From: Candidatus Nezhaarchaeota archaeon
Lineage (GTDB): Archaea > Thermoproteota > Methanomethylicia > Nezhaarchaeales > WYZ-LMO8
Reading direction: 5' to 3'
DNA: 64,000 nt
Assembly (NCBI GenBank): GCA_025059375.1
Contig: JANXDO010000002.1
Coordinates: 300,440-364,439, forward strand
In this document: positions 45,442-53,429 of the stretch, piece by piece
How the letters are laid out: every line of letters begins with the position of its first letter
How positions within the stretch are numbered: position 1 is the stretch's first letter
Program-made: the position numbers and the translations under genes
The notes under the pieces: model-generated
Database searches by the model: none
What the model saw: the letters and a program-made list of their open reading frames with translations, nothing else
Told to the model about the DNA's origin: nothing

Positions 45442-46437
45442 TCAAAGAGTTATGATTCGAGGAAGCAAGATTGCTAAGGATAATTGAAGTATCGATAGGG
45501 GCATGAGGTACTTCCATGCAAAGTTTACCATTTGGTCTATCCTTAGCCTAGACATTGTAGCTCTTAAAACGGTTAATATGAGGAGCACTACTATTGACTT
45601 CACTATAAACAGGATGGTTGATGTTACACTGCCGAGTATTCCAGGTAATACTGGTTGAGGGCCTCCAAGGAAGAGGGTCGCTCCAAGTCCACATAGAAAT
45701 GCTAGCTCCACATCTTTTGCTAGCCTTAAGAGAGCTAGCTTCTTACCTGAGAATTCTGTGGTCCACCCAGCGACGATCTCAGTTTCAGCTTCAGGTATGT
45801 CGAATGGGACTCTTTCAAGTTCTGCTTGAGCAGCTAGCAAGAATATGGCGAAGCCTAGTGCCTGGATTCCGAGTATACTCCACCATCCACTTTGAGCTTC
45901 AACTACCCCCCTTATTGATAGGGAGCCTCCAACGTGTATGGTCATGGCGGTCGCCCCAAGTACTGAGGCTACGAGCGGTATTTCATATCCAAGTAGCTGT
46001 AAGACTGACCTCTCGGCACCTACCTCAGAGTATCTGCTGGCGGATGATATTCCACCTAAGAAGGTTAAGAGGACGAGAAACGTCATTGTAACGATTATTA
46101 CAATGATATCCCCTTCAAAGGACAGTATACCTCGAACATCATTTACTGGGAGGAAGAGGACTAAGAATAAGCTCATAGCTAACATGAATACTGGTACTGA
46201 AGAGAATATGGGTTTATCAGCGCCTATTGGCACTATGTCCTCCTTGGCCATCAACTTCACAAAGTCTGCAAATGGCTGGAGGAAACCTCCTAAGCCAGTG
46301 TACAGGGGGCCAACTCTATTTTGAAGACGTGCATAAAACTTTCTATCTATCCACTCAAAAATTAAGCCCAATGTAATGAAGAATAAGAAGCCTGGAAAAG
46401 TTATTACCCTAAGTAAGTCTATTACCTCCTGGATCAC
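45442..46437 (-). CDS. nuoH: Complex I-like membrane subunit NuoH
   Basis: An eight-helix subunit joining the peripheral and membrane arms. YARLQNRVGPLYTGLGGFLQPFADFVKL, ERSVLQLLGYEIPLV, ELERVPFDIPEAETEIVAGW are the NuoH/HycD signatures with their conserved acidic residues. The frame is open to 46482, but GGAGGT seven bases before GTG 46437 (around the nuoD stop) sets that as the start: 331 aa. Confidence 0.94.
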   Translation of the reverse strand: MIQEVIDLLRVITFPGFLFFITLGLIFEWIDRKFYARLQNRVGPLYTGLGGFLQPFADFVKLMAKEDIVPIGADKPIFSSVPVFMLAMSLFLVLFLPVNDVRGILSFEGDIIVIIVTMTFLVLLTFLGGISSASRYSEVGAERSVLQLLGYEIPLVASVLGATAMTIHVGGSLSIRGVVEAQSGWWSILGIQALGFAIFLLAAQAELERVPFDIPEAETEIVAGWTTEFSGKKLALLRLAKDVELAFLCGLGATLFLGGPQPVLPGILGSVTSTILFIVKSIVVLLILTVLRATMSRLRIDQMVNFAWKYLMPLSILQLSLAILLPRIITL

Positions 46438-46442
46438 TGCTT

Positions 46443-47621
46443 TTACCTCCAGTACATGCGCTTTATCTGCTCTAAAGTCCAAGTCCAGCTCTTACCGGTA
46501 GAGACGTCAACGAACTTCACAGCTCTATCGGTGCAGCTCATACATGGATCTATGCTCGCAAAGGCTACGGGCACGTCAGCTATGTTAACCACGTAGTCCC
46601 CCTTCGACGTAAGCATTGTCGGTATTGTAAGGAAGTTGGCTAGTGATGGTGCCCTGATCTTCCATCGAAATGGCTTCTCAGTCCCATTAGCCCTAACATA
46701 GTGTATCACTTCTCCTCTTGGTGCCTCAGTCCTCCCAATACCTTCTCCCACAGGAACAACTCTTGGTAGTCGTACCCTTATTGGCCCCTTGGGCATCCTC
46801 TTAATTGCTTCCCTAATTATGTTTATGGATTCAAGAACCTCATCAACCCTCACGAGGATCCTTGCCGTTACATCGCATGTATTGTACACTATGACGTTGA
46901 AGGGTATCTCATCATAAGCAGCATGAGGGTCAACAGCTCTAATGTCGAAGGAAACGCCAGAAGCCCTTATCATCGGGCCAACAGCACATAGAGCTATAGC
47001 ATCCTCCCTACTTAGGATCCCAACTCCATCACAGCGCATTCTTATAGTTTTCTCTTCCATTATCATCTTCTTGTACTTCTTAATCCTTTCCTCTATGGCG
47101 TCCATGACCCTAAGGATCCTCTCAGAAGCTTCTTGTGGTATGTCCCTTCTGACGCCGCCTATTGTGACTAAAGCGTATGTCACTCTATTTCCCGTCACCT
47201 CCTCAATTATGTCCATCACTAGTTCTCGATCTCTCCACACGTACATGAATAGAGTGTCGAATCCTATTTCATGTGCAGCTACTCCAAGCCATAGGAGGTG
47301 GCTATGTATCCTATTTAACTCAAGCCCTATTGTCCTTATGTAGTCAGCTCTCCTAGGTATCTCCTTGCCTATTATGTCTTCAACCGCCTGCACAAAGCTG
47401 TAAACGTGAACTATCCCGCAAATACCACATATCCTCTCAGCTACATAGATATTCTGAATGTAAGTTTGATACTCCCCTGCTTTCTCTATCCCTCTATGAT
47501 TGTAGCCTAGTCTTAACTTAGCTCCCACAACTTGCTCTCCATCAACATAGCACGTTATGTTTATGGGCTCCTTAAGAGCTGGGTGTTGAGGGCCAACCGG
47601 TACATCAATAACTGAGCTCAT
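46443..47621 (-). CDS. nuoD: [NiFe] hydrogenase group 4 large subunit (NuoD-like) with intact NiFe motifs
   Basis: The 392-aa catalytic subunit. Both metal-binding motifs are intact: L1 ERICGICGIVH (Cys65, Cys68) and L2 DPCMSCTDR (Cys360, Cys363). In respiratory complex I these four cysteines are lost, so this is a membrane-bound group 4 [NiFe] hydrogenase catalytic chain rather than a quinone reductase subunit. The protein ends about 29 residues after Cys363; whether a maturation-protease tail is removed, as in soluble hydrogenases, is unclear from the sequence. No maturation genes (hyp) are in the window. Confidence 0.93.
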   Translation of the reverse strand: MSSVIDVPVGPQHPALKEPINITCYVDGEQVVGAKLRLGYNHRGIEKAGEYQTYIQNIYVAERICGICGIVHVYSFVQAVEDIIGKEIPRRADYIRTIGLELNRIHSHLLWLGVAAHEIGFDTLFMYVWRDRELVMDIIEEVTGNRVTYALVTIGGVRRDIPQEASERILRVMDAIEERIKKYKKMIMEEKTIRMRCDGVGILSREDAIALCAVGPMIRASGVSFDIRAVDPHAAYDEIPFNVIVYNTCDVTARILVRVDEVLESINIIREAIKRMPKGPIRVRLPRVVPVGEGIGRTEAPRGEVIHYVRANGTEKPFRWKIRAPSLANFLTIPTMLTSKGDYVVNIADVPVAFASIDPCMSCTDRAVKFVDVSTGKSWTWTLEQIKRMYWR

Positions 47622-47622
47622 T

Positions 47623-48099
47623 TCAATCCCTCTCTCTAGTTATCTTCTTAATTAGTTCTTGAAGGTCGACATCCTTCCTTAGAGGGTACAGCCCCTCGGG
47701 CCAGTCATCCGGTAATTCAAGGTGAGATAGATCAGGATGGCCCTTTATGTCTATCCCAAACATTTCATGTACTTCCTTCTCATAGAAGAAGGCTCCTGGA
47801 ATTACATCGATTATAGTGTCGATGTAAGGTGCTTCCTTAGGCACTACACACTTTAATGCTATCACAACCCCCTTGTAGGTGAAGAGAGGTATAACCTCGA
47901 ACGTCTTTATAGTGTCTACTCCAGTTATTGTTGAGAGATGAGATACTCCCATCTCCTCCTTTAGGAACTTGACGACATCTTTGTATGTTGATCTGTCAAC
48001 GGTCACGAAAACCCTTCTAGCTCTCTGTATTTTAGCTTCAAGTATCTTATCTCCAAAGCGCTCCTTCAACTTTTCTACAACCTCTTCTTCAGGGGTCAA
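47623..48099 (-). CDS. nuoC: Complex I-like 30-kDa subunit NuoC
   Basis: The 158-aa peripheral subunit with FFYEKEVHEMFGIDIKGHPDLSHL and LPDDWPEGLYPLRKD, the diagnostic NuoC/HycE-N motifs. It starts with TTG inside the nuoB stop (4-bp overlap) and carries no fusion to D, as in Fpo and Mbh. Confidence 0.93.
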   Translation of the reverse strand: MTPEEEVVEKLKERFGDKILEAKIQRARRVFVTVDRSTYKDVVKFLKEEMGVSHLSTITGVDTIKTFEVIPLFTYKGVVIALKCVVPKEAPYIDTIIDVIPGAFFYEKEVHEMFGIDIKGHPDLSHLELPDDWPEGLYPLRKDVDLQELIKKITRERD

Positions 48100-48524
48100 G
48101 AGGCACCACCTCTAAGCTTTTCAATTAACTTCACAATGCCATTTATTATAGCCTCAGGCTTTGGGGGGCAACCCATAACGTAGACATCAACTGGAATGAC
48201 TGAGTCTAGCCCCGGATAAACGTTATAGCAGTTTCTAAATGCTCCACTGCTAGCGCAACAATTGCCAACAGCCACGACAAACTTTGGTTCTGGCATCTGC
48301 TCGTATATTCTCTTAATTCTCTTCTCGACCTGCTTGGTGACAGGCCCTGTTACCAGTAGTATGTCGGCGTGTCTAGGTGATCCTACAAGCCTTATTCCAA
48401 ACCTTTCAACGTCATAGCGTGGGGTTAAGGCCGCCACAACCTCTATGTCGCATCCGTTGCAAGCACCGGTGTTGAAGTGTACTATCCATGGGCTCTTAAT
48501 CCTAGCCCAGCTAATGAGCCCCAC
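48096..48524 (-). CDS. nuoB: [NiFe] hydrogenase small subunit (NuoB-like) with CxxC motif
   Basis: The 142-aa subunit binds the proximal [4Fe-4S] cluster. Its first motif is TGACNGCDIEVVA (Cys22, Cys25), the CxxC spacing of group 4 hydrogenases, instead of the CC pair of complex I; further ligands are in GNCCASSG (89/90) and MGCPPKPEA (119). GTG start with a strong GGAGGTGGTAGG element. Confidence 0.94.
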   Translation of the reverse strand: MGLISWARIKSPWIVHFNTGACNGCDIEVVAALTPRYDVERFGIRLVGSPRHADILLVTGPVTKQVEKRIKRIYEQMPEPKFVVAVGNCCASSGAFRNCYNVYPGLDSVIPVDVYVMGCPPKPEAIINGIVKLIEKLRGGAS

Positions 48525-48525
48525 C

Positions 48526-48867
48526 CTACCACCTCCTCCTAGCTAGGAGGAGTATGGCTTCTAGCACGATTAGGACGTATATCATTATTAAGATGGAGCT
48601 TTGAAGGGGCATGCCTGGCGATATTATTGCGAATGCTACTACAAGCGACACTATGTCAAAAACTAGAAATAGTACCACAAAGTTTATGAGGCGTATTGTG
48701 AAGGGGGCCACTTCAGCGGGAACATCTTCACCACAAGCGTAGGGCTTTACCTTTTCAGGGTTTGATTTCGGCTTAGGGGCTATCTTGGAGCCCCATGCAT
48801 ATATCAAAGCAGACACCACGAGGGCTATGATGAAGGATATCATCGGTATTGCGATGGCTGAGCTCAT
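48526..48867 (-). CDS. nuoA: Complex I-like membrane subunit NuoA
   Basis: A three-helix subunit, 113 aa from ATG 48867. KVKPYACGEDVPAEVAPF is the NuoA Cys-loop motif next to the quinone chamber of complex I. The frame is open upstream to 49050, but that part lies within the divergent proS gene; GGTG eight bases before 48867 supports the shorter form. Most group 4 hydrogenases have no NuoA, whereas Fpo does. Confidence 0.9.
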   Translation of the reverse strand: MSSAIAIPMISFIIALVVSALIYAWGSKIAPKPKSNPEKVKPYACGEDVPAEVAPFTIRLINFVVLFLVFDIVSLVVAFAIISPGMPLQSSILIMIYVLIVLEAILLLARRRW

Positions 48868-48984
48868 CAGTTTAACACCTGTTAGTCTGTTAATCCAGCA
48901 ACTTAGCCATTTTTGCTTAGAACTTGATTTAAAAATATAAATCCTTCGCTTATCTTCATTCAGAGAAAAGTGGTGTTCAAGGTC
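48868..48984. promoter_or_regulatory. Bidirectional promoter between nuoA and proS
   Basis: A 117-bp divergent spacer. GATTTAAAAATATAAATC (about 48927-48944) is almost palindromic and can act as TATA element in either direction. Confidence 0.6.
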
Positions 48985-50421
48985 ATGACGATAACTCTTA
49001 ACAAGAAGCACGAGAACTTCTCGGAATGGTTTGAGCAGGTTACTCTTCAAGCTATGGTATACGACTATAGGTTCCCAGTGAAGGGGTGTGGTGTGTGGCC
49101 AGGATATGGCTTCAAGTTGAGGGATAACGTTATTGGGATAATGAGGAGATTACTGAACTCAACAGGACATGAGGAGTGCCTCTTCCCCCTACTAATACCT
49201 CAAAGCTTGCTTGAAAAAGAGAGTGAGCATGTAAGGAGCTTTGAGGGAGAGGTCTTCTGGGTCACGAGAGGTGGTTTCACTGAGCTTGGAGAAAAGTTAG
49301 CTCTAAGACCTACCAGTGAGACAGTTATAATGCCAATGTTAAGGTTGTGGATTAGAGATCATAGAGATCTGCCAGTCAAGCTGTACCAAGTGGTCAGCGT
49401 GTTTAGGTATGAGACTAAGGCCACTCACCCAATGATAAGGGTCAGGGAGGTAACAACGTTTAAGGAGGGTCACTCAGCACACGCTACGTACGAGGACGCA
49501 GAGAAACACGTCTGGGAGATTGTCGAGCTTTACAAGAAGTTTTTTGATGAGCTTTGCATCCCATATCTCATATCAAAGAGGCCTAATTGGGATAGGTTTG
49601 CAGGGGCTATCTACAGCATAGCCTTTGACACCATAATGCCTGATGGTAGGGCACTACAAATAGGCACAGTCCATCATCTTGGTCAGAACTTCTCGAAGGC
49701 TTTTGACGTTAAGTACTTAAAGGCTGACGGAACCCATGAGCATGTTTGGACAACGAGTTATGGCATATCTGAGCGAGTAATAGCGGCATTGATAGCTATG
49801 CATGGTGACGATCACGGTCTTGTACTACCACCAAACATTGCACCAATCCAGGTTGTGGTGGTTCCCATACCGTACAAAGGCAGGGAGGGCGAAGTTGTTA
49901 GTGAGGCTCAAAAAGTTCATAATGAGCTTCAGTTAGCTGGTCTCCGCGTCAAGATTGATGATAGGATGGACGTCACTCCAGGGTCTAAGTTCTATGAGTG
50001 GGAGCTTAGAGGAGTTCCAATTAGAGTGGAGGTAGGCCCTCGAGATGTTGATAGGGGGGTTGTCACGTTGGTGAGGAGAGACAACTTAAGCAGAATTGTT
50101 GTGCCGCGTGAGGGAGTCGTTCAGGCTGTTATGAGGGTCATGGACGAGCTAACGAAAGATCTGAGGGAAGCTGCTTGGAGTTACCTTAGAGAGAGGACTT
50201 TTAAGGTCAATAGCCTAGACGAAGCGAGGGAACTCATAAGGGCTAGGAGAGGCATAGTTGAATTGCCATGGTGTGGCGGTGAAGAGTGTGGTCTAGCTCT
50301 TGAAGGTAATCTCGACGCTAGGGTGCTAGGCTCGCCGGTAGATCGCATTGAGACAAGAGGGCTATGTATTAACTGCAGTAAGGACTCTAAGAGCGCTTTA
50401 AGGATCGCCAAGACCTATTGA
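48985..50421 (+). CDS. proS: Prolyl-tRNA synthetase (archaeal/eukaryal type)
   Basis: Class II synthetase of 478 aa. Motif 2 is in VFRYETKATHPMIRVREV and the ProS region GEKLALRPTSETVIMPM contains motif 2-linked residues; motif 3 is ISERVIAALIAMHGDDHGL. After the anticodon domain a C-terminal zinc-binding domain has CGGEECGL and CINC. Start ATG 48985 (MTITLNKKHENFS) is preceded by GGTG; GTG codons at 48970/48973 are alternatives. It is followed 73 bp later by rps26e. Confidence 0.96.
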   Translation: MTITLNKKHENFSEWFEQVTLQAMVYDYRFPVKGCGVWPGYGFKLRDNVIGIMRRLLNSTGHEECLFPLLIPQSLLEKESEHVRSFEGEVFWVTRGGFTELGEKLALRPTSETVIMPMLRLWIRDHRDLPVKLYQVVSVFRYETKATHPMIRVREVTTFKEGHSAHATYEDAEKHVWEIVELYKKFFDELCIPYLISKRPNWDRFAGAIYSIAFDTIMPDGRALQIGTVHHLGQNFSKAFDVKYLKADGTHEHVWTTSYGISERVIAALIAMHGDDHGLVLPPNIAPIQVVVVPIPYKGREGEVVSEAQKVHNELQLAGLRVKIDDRMDVTPGSKFYEWELRGVPIRVEVGPRDVDRGVVTLVRRDNLSRIVVPREGVVQAVMRVMDELTKDLREAAWSYLRERTFKVNSLDEARELIRARRGIVELPWCGGEECGLALEGNLDARVLGSPVDRIETRGLCINCSKDSKSALRIAKTY

Positions 50422-50494
50422 AAATTCCAAAATCCTTATAAGATTAAGTAGAGCTGCTTAATTCGACGTGAACCTCATTTAGGGTTGATTTCCA

Positions 50495-50824
50495 ATGCCA
50501 AAGAAGAGGAAGAATAGAGGAAGGGCGAAGGGTGATAAGGGAAGAGACTCCATAGTTTCATGTGATGGATGTGGTAGGCCAATACCTAGAGGTAAGGCTA
50601 TAAGAGTTACTAGGTACGTGAGCTTTGTTGATCCACAGCTTAGAGCTGAGCTTGAGAAGAAGGGGGTTACGATAAGCAAGACTTTAGTCACGAAGTATTT
50701 GTGCGTTAGTTGTGCAATATTTCAAGGTGTAAGGAAGGTTAGAGCTGAGGAGGAGAGAAAGATCGTTCAAAGTCAAGCTAAACCTAAAATAGTGAGGGGA
50801 GAGGGCTGGAAACCGTCATCCTGA
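50495..50824 (+). CDS. rps26e: Small ribosomal subunit protein S26e
   Basis: A 109-aa basic protein with a four-Cys zinc motif (VSCDGCGRPIPRGKAIRV and LCVSCAIFQGV). S26e occurs in Thermoproteota-related archaea and eukaryotes and is missing from euryarchaeal genomes, a useful lineage hint. Confidence 0.93.
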   Translation: MPKKRKNRGRAKGDKGRDSIVSCDGCGRPIPRGKAIRVTRYVSFVDPQLRAELEKKGVTISKTLVTKYLCVSCAIFQGVRKVRAEEERKIVQSQAKPKIVRGEGWKPSS

Positions 50825-50852
50825 TGTGCTGCGTTAAGTTAGGGATGCTTCC

Positions 50853-51437
50853 TTGCTCGGTAAGTTAAGGAAGCGATATGAGCAATTTATGGGACCAATA
50901 GGAAGAAGACTTGGAAGCTTAGGATTTTCTCCAAATACTCTTACGATCACCAGCACTGTATTGAGCTGCTTAGCAGGGTTCTTCTTCTACGCTAGAGAGC
51001 CACTTCTTGGCGCGATAACAATCGTAGTTACTGGGGTTATTGACATGCTTGATGGTGCCGTGGCTAGAGCAACTAACAGAGTTACAAGGTTTGGTGGCGT
51101 CTTAGACCACGTCCTCGATAGGTATGCTGAGTTTGCTATAATTGTTGGCATGTTATTAGGTGGCCACTTAAACCCTCTATGGGCTATCTATGTCATCTTT
51201 GGGATGGTCATGGCAAGTTATGTTAGAGCCAAGGCCGAATCCATTGGTGGATTGAAGAGTTGCAGTGTTGGGATAATGGAGAGGCAGGAGAAGCTCATCC
51301 TGCTGGTAATTGGAAGCATTTTGGTCTTGTGGTTCGAGGAGGCCTTAAACATCACTGCAATAATAGTTGGGACTTTATCGCATGTAACCGCTGTGCAAAG
51401 GTTAATGTACACGTACAAGTTGGCTAATGGTGCTTAA
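50853..51437 (+). CDS. CDP-alcohol phosphatidyltransferase (archaetidylinositol phosphate synthase-like)
   Basis: A 194-aa membrane enzyme with six helices. The signature D-G-x2-A-R-x8-G-x3-D-x3-D is complete in DMLDGAVARATNRVTRFGG plus LDHVLDRYAEF; the aspartates bind the metal and CDP. In archaea members join CDP-archaeol to inositol phosphate or related alcohols to make polar lipids. Start TTG 50853. A PfkB kinase starts 2 bp after its stop, suggesting a shared function in lipid headgroup supply. Confidence 0.88.
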   Translation: MLGKLRKRYEQFMGPIGRRLGSLGFSPNTLTITSTVLSCLAGFFFYAREPLLGAITIVVTGVIDMLDGAVARATNRVTRFGGVLDHVLDRYAEFAIIVGMLLGGHLNPLWAIYVIFGMVMASYVRAKAESIGGLKSCSVGIMERQEKLILLVIGSILVLWFEEALNITAIIVGTLSHVTAVQRLMYTYKLANGA

Positions 51438-51439
51438 AA

Positions 51440-52360
51440 TTGTTTGATGTGGTAACCATAGGAAATCCAGTTTACGATATAATAATAACGCCATTTGTTA
51501 GGAGCTTTGGCAGGATTTTATCTGGCTGTAGTGTTAACTCCGCCTTAATCATTAAGATGCTAGGTATGAGAGAGGTTGCGGTGGTAGGCTGTATTGGGAG
51601 TGACTATAAAGAGCGATTTGTCAGGGAGCTATTGAGTAAGGGTGTTCAACCTATAATTGTTAAGACCACTAGGGAGACCACGGGATTCAAGCTCAATTAC
51701 CTTGACTTCTCCGGTAATAGGGAGCTTGAAGTCTTAGGGTTAAGTGGCACTATTACGGTAAGCGACTTACCCTATGAGGTTTTGAATGCAAAGATGATTG
51801 TAGTTGGTCCAGTTATAGGAGAGATTGACCCAGATATACCTGCCTTCTTCAGGAGGAGGGGGATGATGGTGTTCTTGGACCCTCAAGGGTTCTTGAGAGA
51901 GGTTAGGGGTGGAGTTGTTGAGCACTTCAGTAATCCTGCTGCTCTTGAGGTTTGCAGCGAAAGCCACGTAGTTAAGCCGAATGAGCTTGAGGCGAGGTTA
52001 CTTTCAGGATTTAATGAGCCTCTAAAAGCTGCCATAGCAATATATGAAAAGACAGGTGCCATAACTGCATTAACCTTGGCTGAAAAGGGGTCTATAGTGG
52101 TTAATGGAGAGAGAGCAATAATAGTGCCAGCATACCCGACGTATCTAATAGATCCAACAGGTGCAGGTGACGTCTACCTAGGCTCACTCGCATACTACCT
52201 CCACAAGGGATTGAGCTTGGAGGACGCAGCTTCCTATGCTTCAGCGATAGCATCAATTAAGGTTGAGAATTTAGCTGGGCACTTCAGCCTTAACATGAGT
52301 GAGGTCAGTAAGCGGGCAGCTTGGATTAAGAGGAGAGTGAGGATTAAGCGTCTACGCTAG
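51440..52360 (+). CDS. PfkB/ribokinase-family carbohydrate kinase
   Basis: The 306-aa protein has the PfkB C-terminal signature LIDPTGAGDVYLGS with catalytic Asp and anion hole, and VVGCIGSDYKERFVRELL in the N-terminal half. It probably phosphorylates a sugar, inositol or nucleoside. Start TTG 51440, seven bases after GGTG inside the upstream gene, so translationally coupled. Genomic coupling suggests an inositol-like alcohol, which is inference. Confidence 0.85.
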   Translation: MFDVVTIGNPVYDIIITPFVRSFGRILSGCSVNSALIIKMLGMREVAVVGCIGSDYKERFVRELLSKGVQPIIVKTTRETTGFKLNYLDFSGNRELEVLGLSGTITVSDLPYEVLNAKMIVVGPVIGEIDPDIPAFFRRRGMMVFLDPQGFLREVRGGVVEHFSNPAALEVCSESHVVKPNELEARLLSGFNEPLKAAIAIYEKTGAITALTLAEKGSIVVNGERAIIVPAYPTYLIDPTGAGDVYLGSLAYYLHKGLSLEDAASYASAIASIKVENLAGHFSLNMSEVSKRAAWIKRRVRIKRLR

Positions 52361-52379
52361 CATAGACCTACCATGCAAC

Positions 52380-52541
52380 CTACACAGGCCATTCGTGTCC
52401 ACAGTATGGGCACTTAACTTGCTCACAACCAATAGCTGCTGAGGGGCATGTGCCGCAAGCAAAGGTTCTTGCATAGGTTATATCAAACTCGTGCCCGCAC
52501 TTTGGGCATATAATGACTCTTGATCCCGCTTTTAACCTCAT
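52380..52541 (-). CDS. 53-aa zinc-ribbon protein
   Basis: A short gene not recovered by simple length cut-offs. The product has CPKCGHEF near residue 12, a central ACGTCPSAAIGC and CPYCGHEW at the C-terminus, eight cysteines including three CxxC pairs, so one or two zinc sites. GAGGAGG lies nine bases before the ATG. It resembles small archaeal zinc-ribbon proteins of unknown role. It is on the minus strand between two plus-strand genes. Confidence 0.75.
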   Translation of the reverse strand: MRLKAGSRVIICPKCGHEFDITYARTFACGTCPSAAIGCEQVKCPYCGHEWPV

Positions 52542-52616
52542 TTCCTCATTCCTCCTCTATACACTTCTAGAAGCCCTTTAAAACAGTTTCACTTAGATTA
52601 GTTATGAGGGTGCACC

Positions 52617-53429
52617 TTGAACATCTTGTACTTGACGTCGTTGGCTAAAGTCCTGCTATGCGCCACTATCTTAAGTTTAGCATCCTTTGAGGACTGGAGG
52701 ACTAGAGAAGTAAGGGATCTCCTCTGGATTTTAATGGGTACAACCTGTGGTGTATTAACTGTGGTCGAGATCCTTATGAGCCACTCATTTGAGAGGATTA
52801 TAATCGCAGCTATGTCGGCTGGAGTGTGTCTAGCAGCAGGCATTTTGCTCTATTATGCTGGATTCTTTGGAGGAGCTGATGCTAAGTGCTTATGGTGTTT
52901 AGGAGTAGCGCTACCTTACAACCCCATGGAGTATCTTGGATTTAGCACGCCAGGAGCTCAGAGCCCCATATTCTCCCTATCGATCTTCAATAACTCAATC
53001 TTGACGGCTGCTGCCTTAGCCTTTGGAATAGCTTGCTTTAATTTAGCTAGGAGGTTGAGAGGGCCTCTGTTCTCGGAGGGTGAAGAGGGTAGTGTGTTTA
53101 AGAGGGTTGTGGTCTTGCTTTTAGGCTATAAGATGAGCATTTCAAGAGCATTGAGAAAGAGGAACTTCTACTTCCTCCTCGAAGAGCTTCGCATGAGAAA
53201 TGGAGGGGTTGATAGGAGGTTTAGGCTATTTACGAGGTGCTCAGACGATAGTCTCTATCCCACGCTTGAGGAGATGGTTAAAAGAGGTATTGTGAGGGAA
53301 GATGGCGGGATCTGGGTTTCGCCAGCCGTACCACTCATCGTGAACATGACTATCGGTCTGGTCATAGCGCTCCTATACGGTGACCTCATTATGTCAATAG
53401 CTAAAGAGCTTCTAAGATCAATCCTATAA
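52617..53429 (+). CDS. Prepilin/preflagellin peptidase (A24 family)
   Basis: An aspartic membrane protease that cleaves class III signal peptides. The 270-aa protein has six hydrophobic segments; catalytic Asp in ASFEDWRTREV and the GxGD-type motif in FFGGADAKCLW. The C-terminal 100 residues form a soluble extension with an additional terminal helix. TTG start is supported by GAGGGTG four bases upstream. It is the likely processing enzyme for the pilin-like protein at 4943-5335. Confidence 0.88.
   Translation: MNILYLTSLAKVLLCATILSLASFEDWRTREVRDLLWILMGTTCGVLTVVEILMSHSFERIIIAAMSAGVCLAAGILLYYAGFFGGADAKCLWCLGVALPYNPMEYLGFSTPGAQSPIFSLSIFNNSILTAAALAFGIACFNLARRLRGPLFSEGEEGSVFKRVVVLLLGYKMSISRALRKRNFYFLLEELRMRNGGVDRRFRLFTRCSDDSLYPTLEEMVKRGIVREDGGIWVSPAVPLIVNMTIGLVIALLYGDLIMSIAKELLRSIL

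Noticed and set aside
48868..49050. N-terminal extension of NuoA
   Set aside because: It would run through the proS start region and has no hydrophobic or conserved content; the ATG at 48867 has a good ribosome-binding site.
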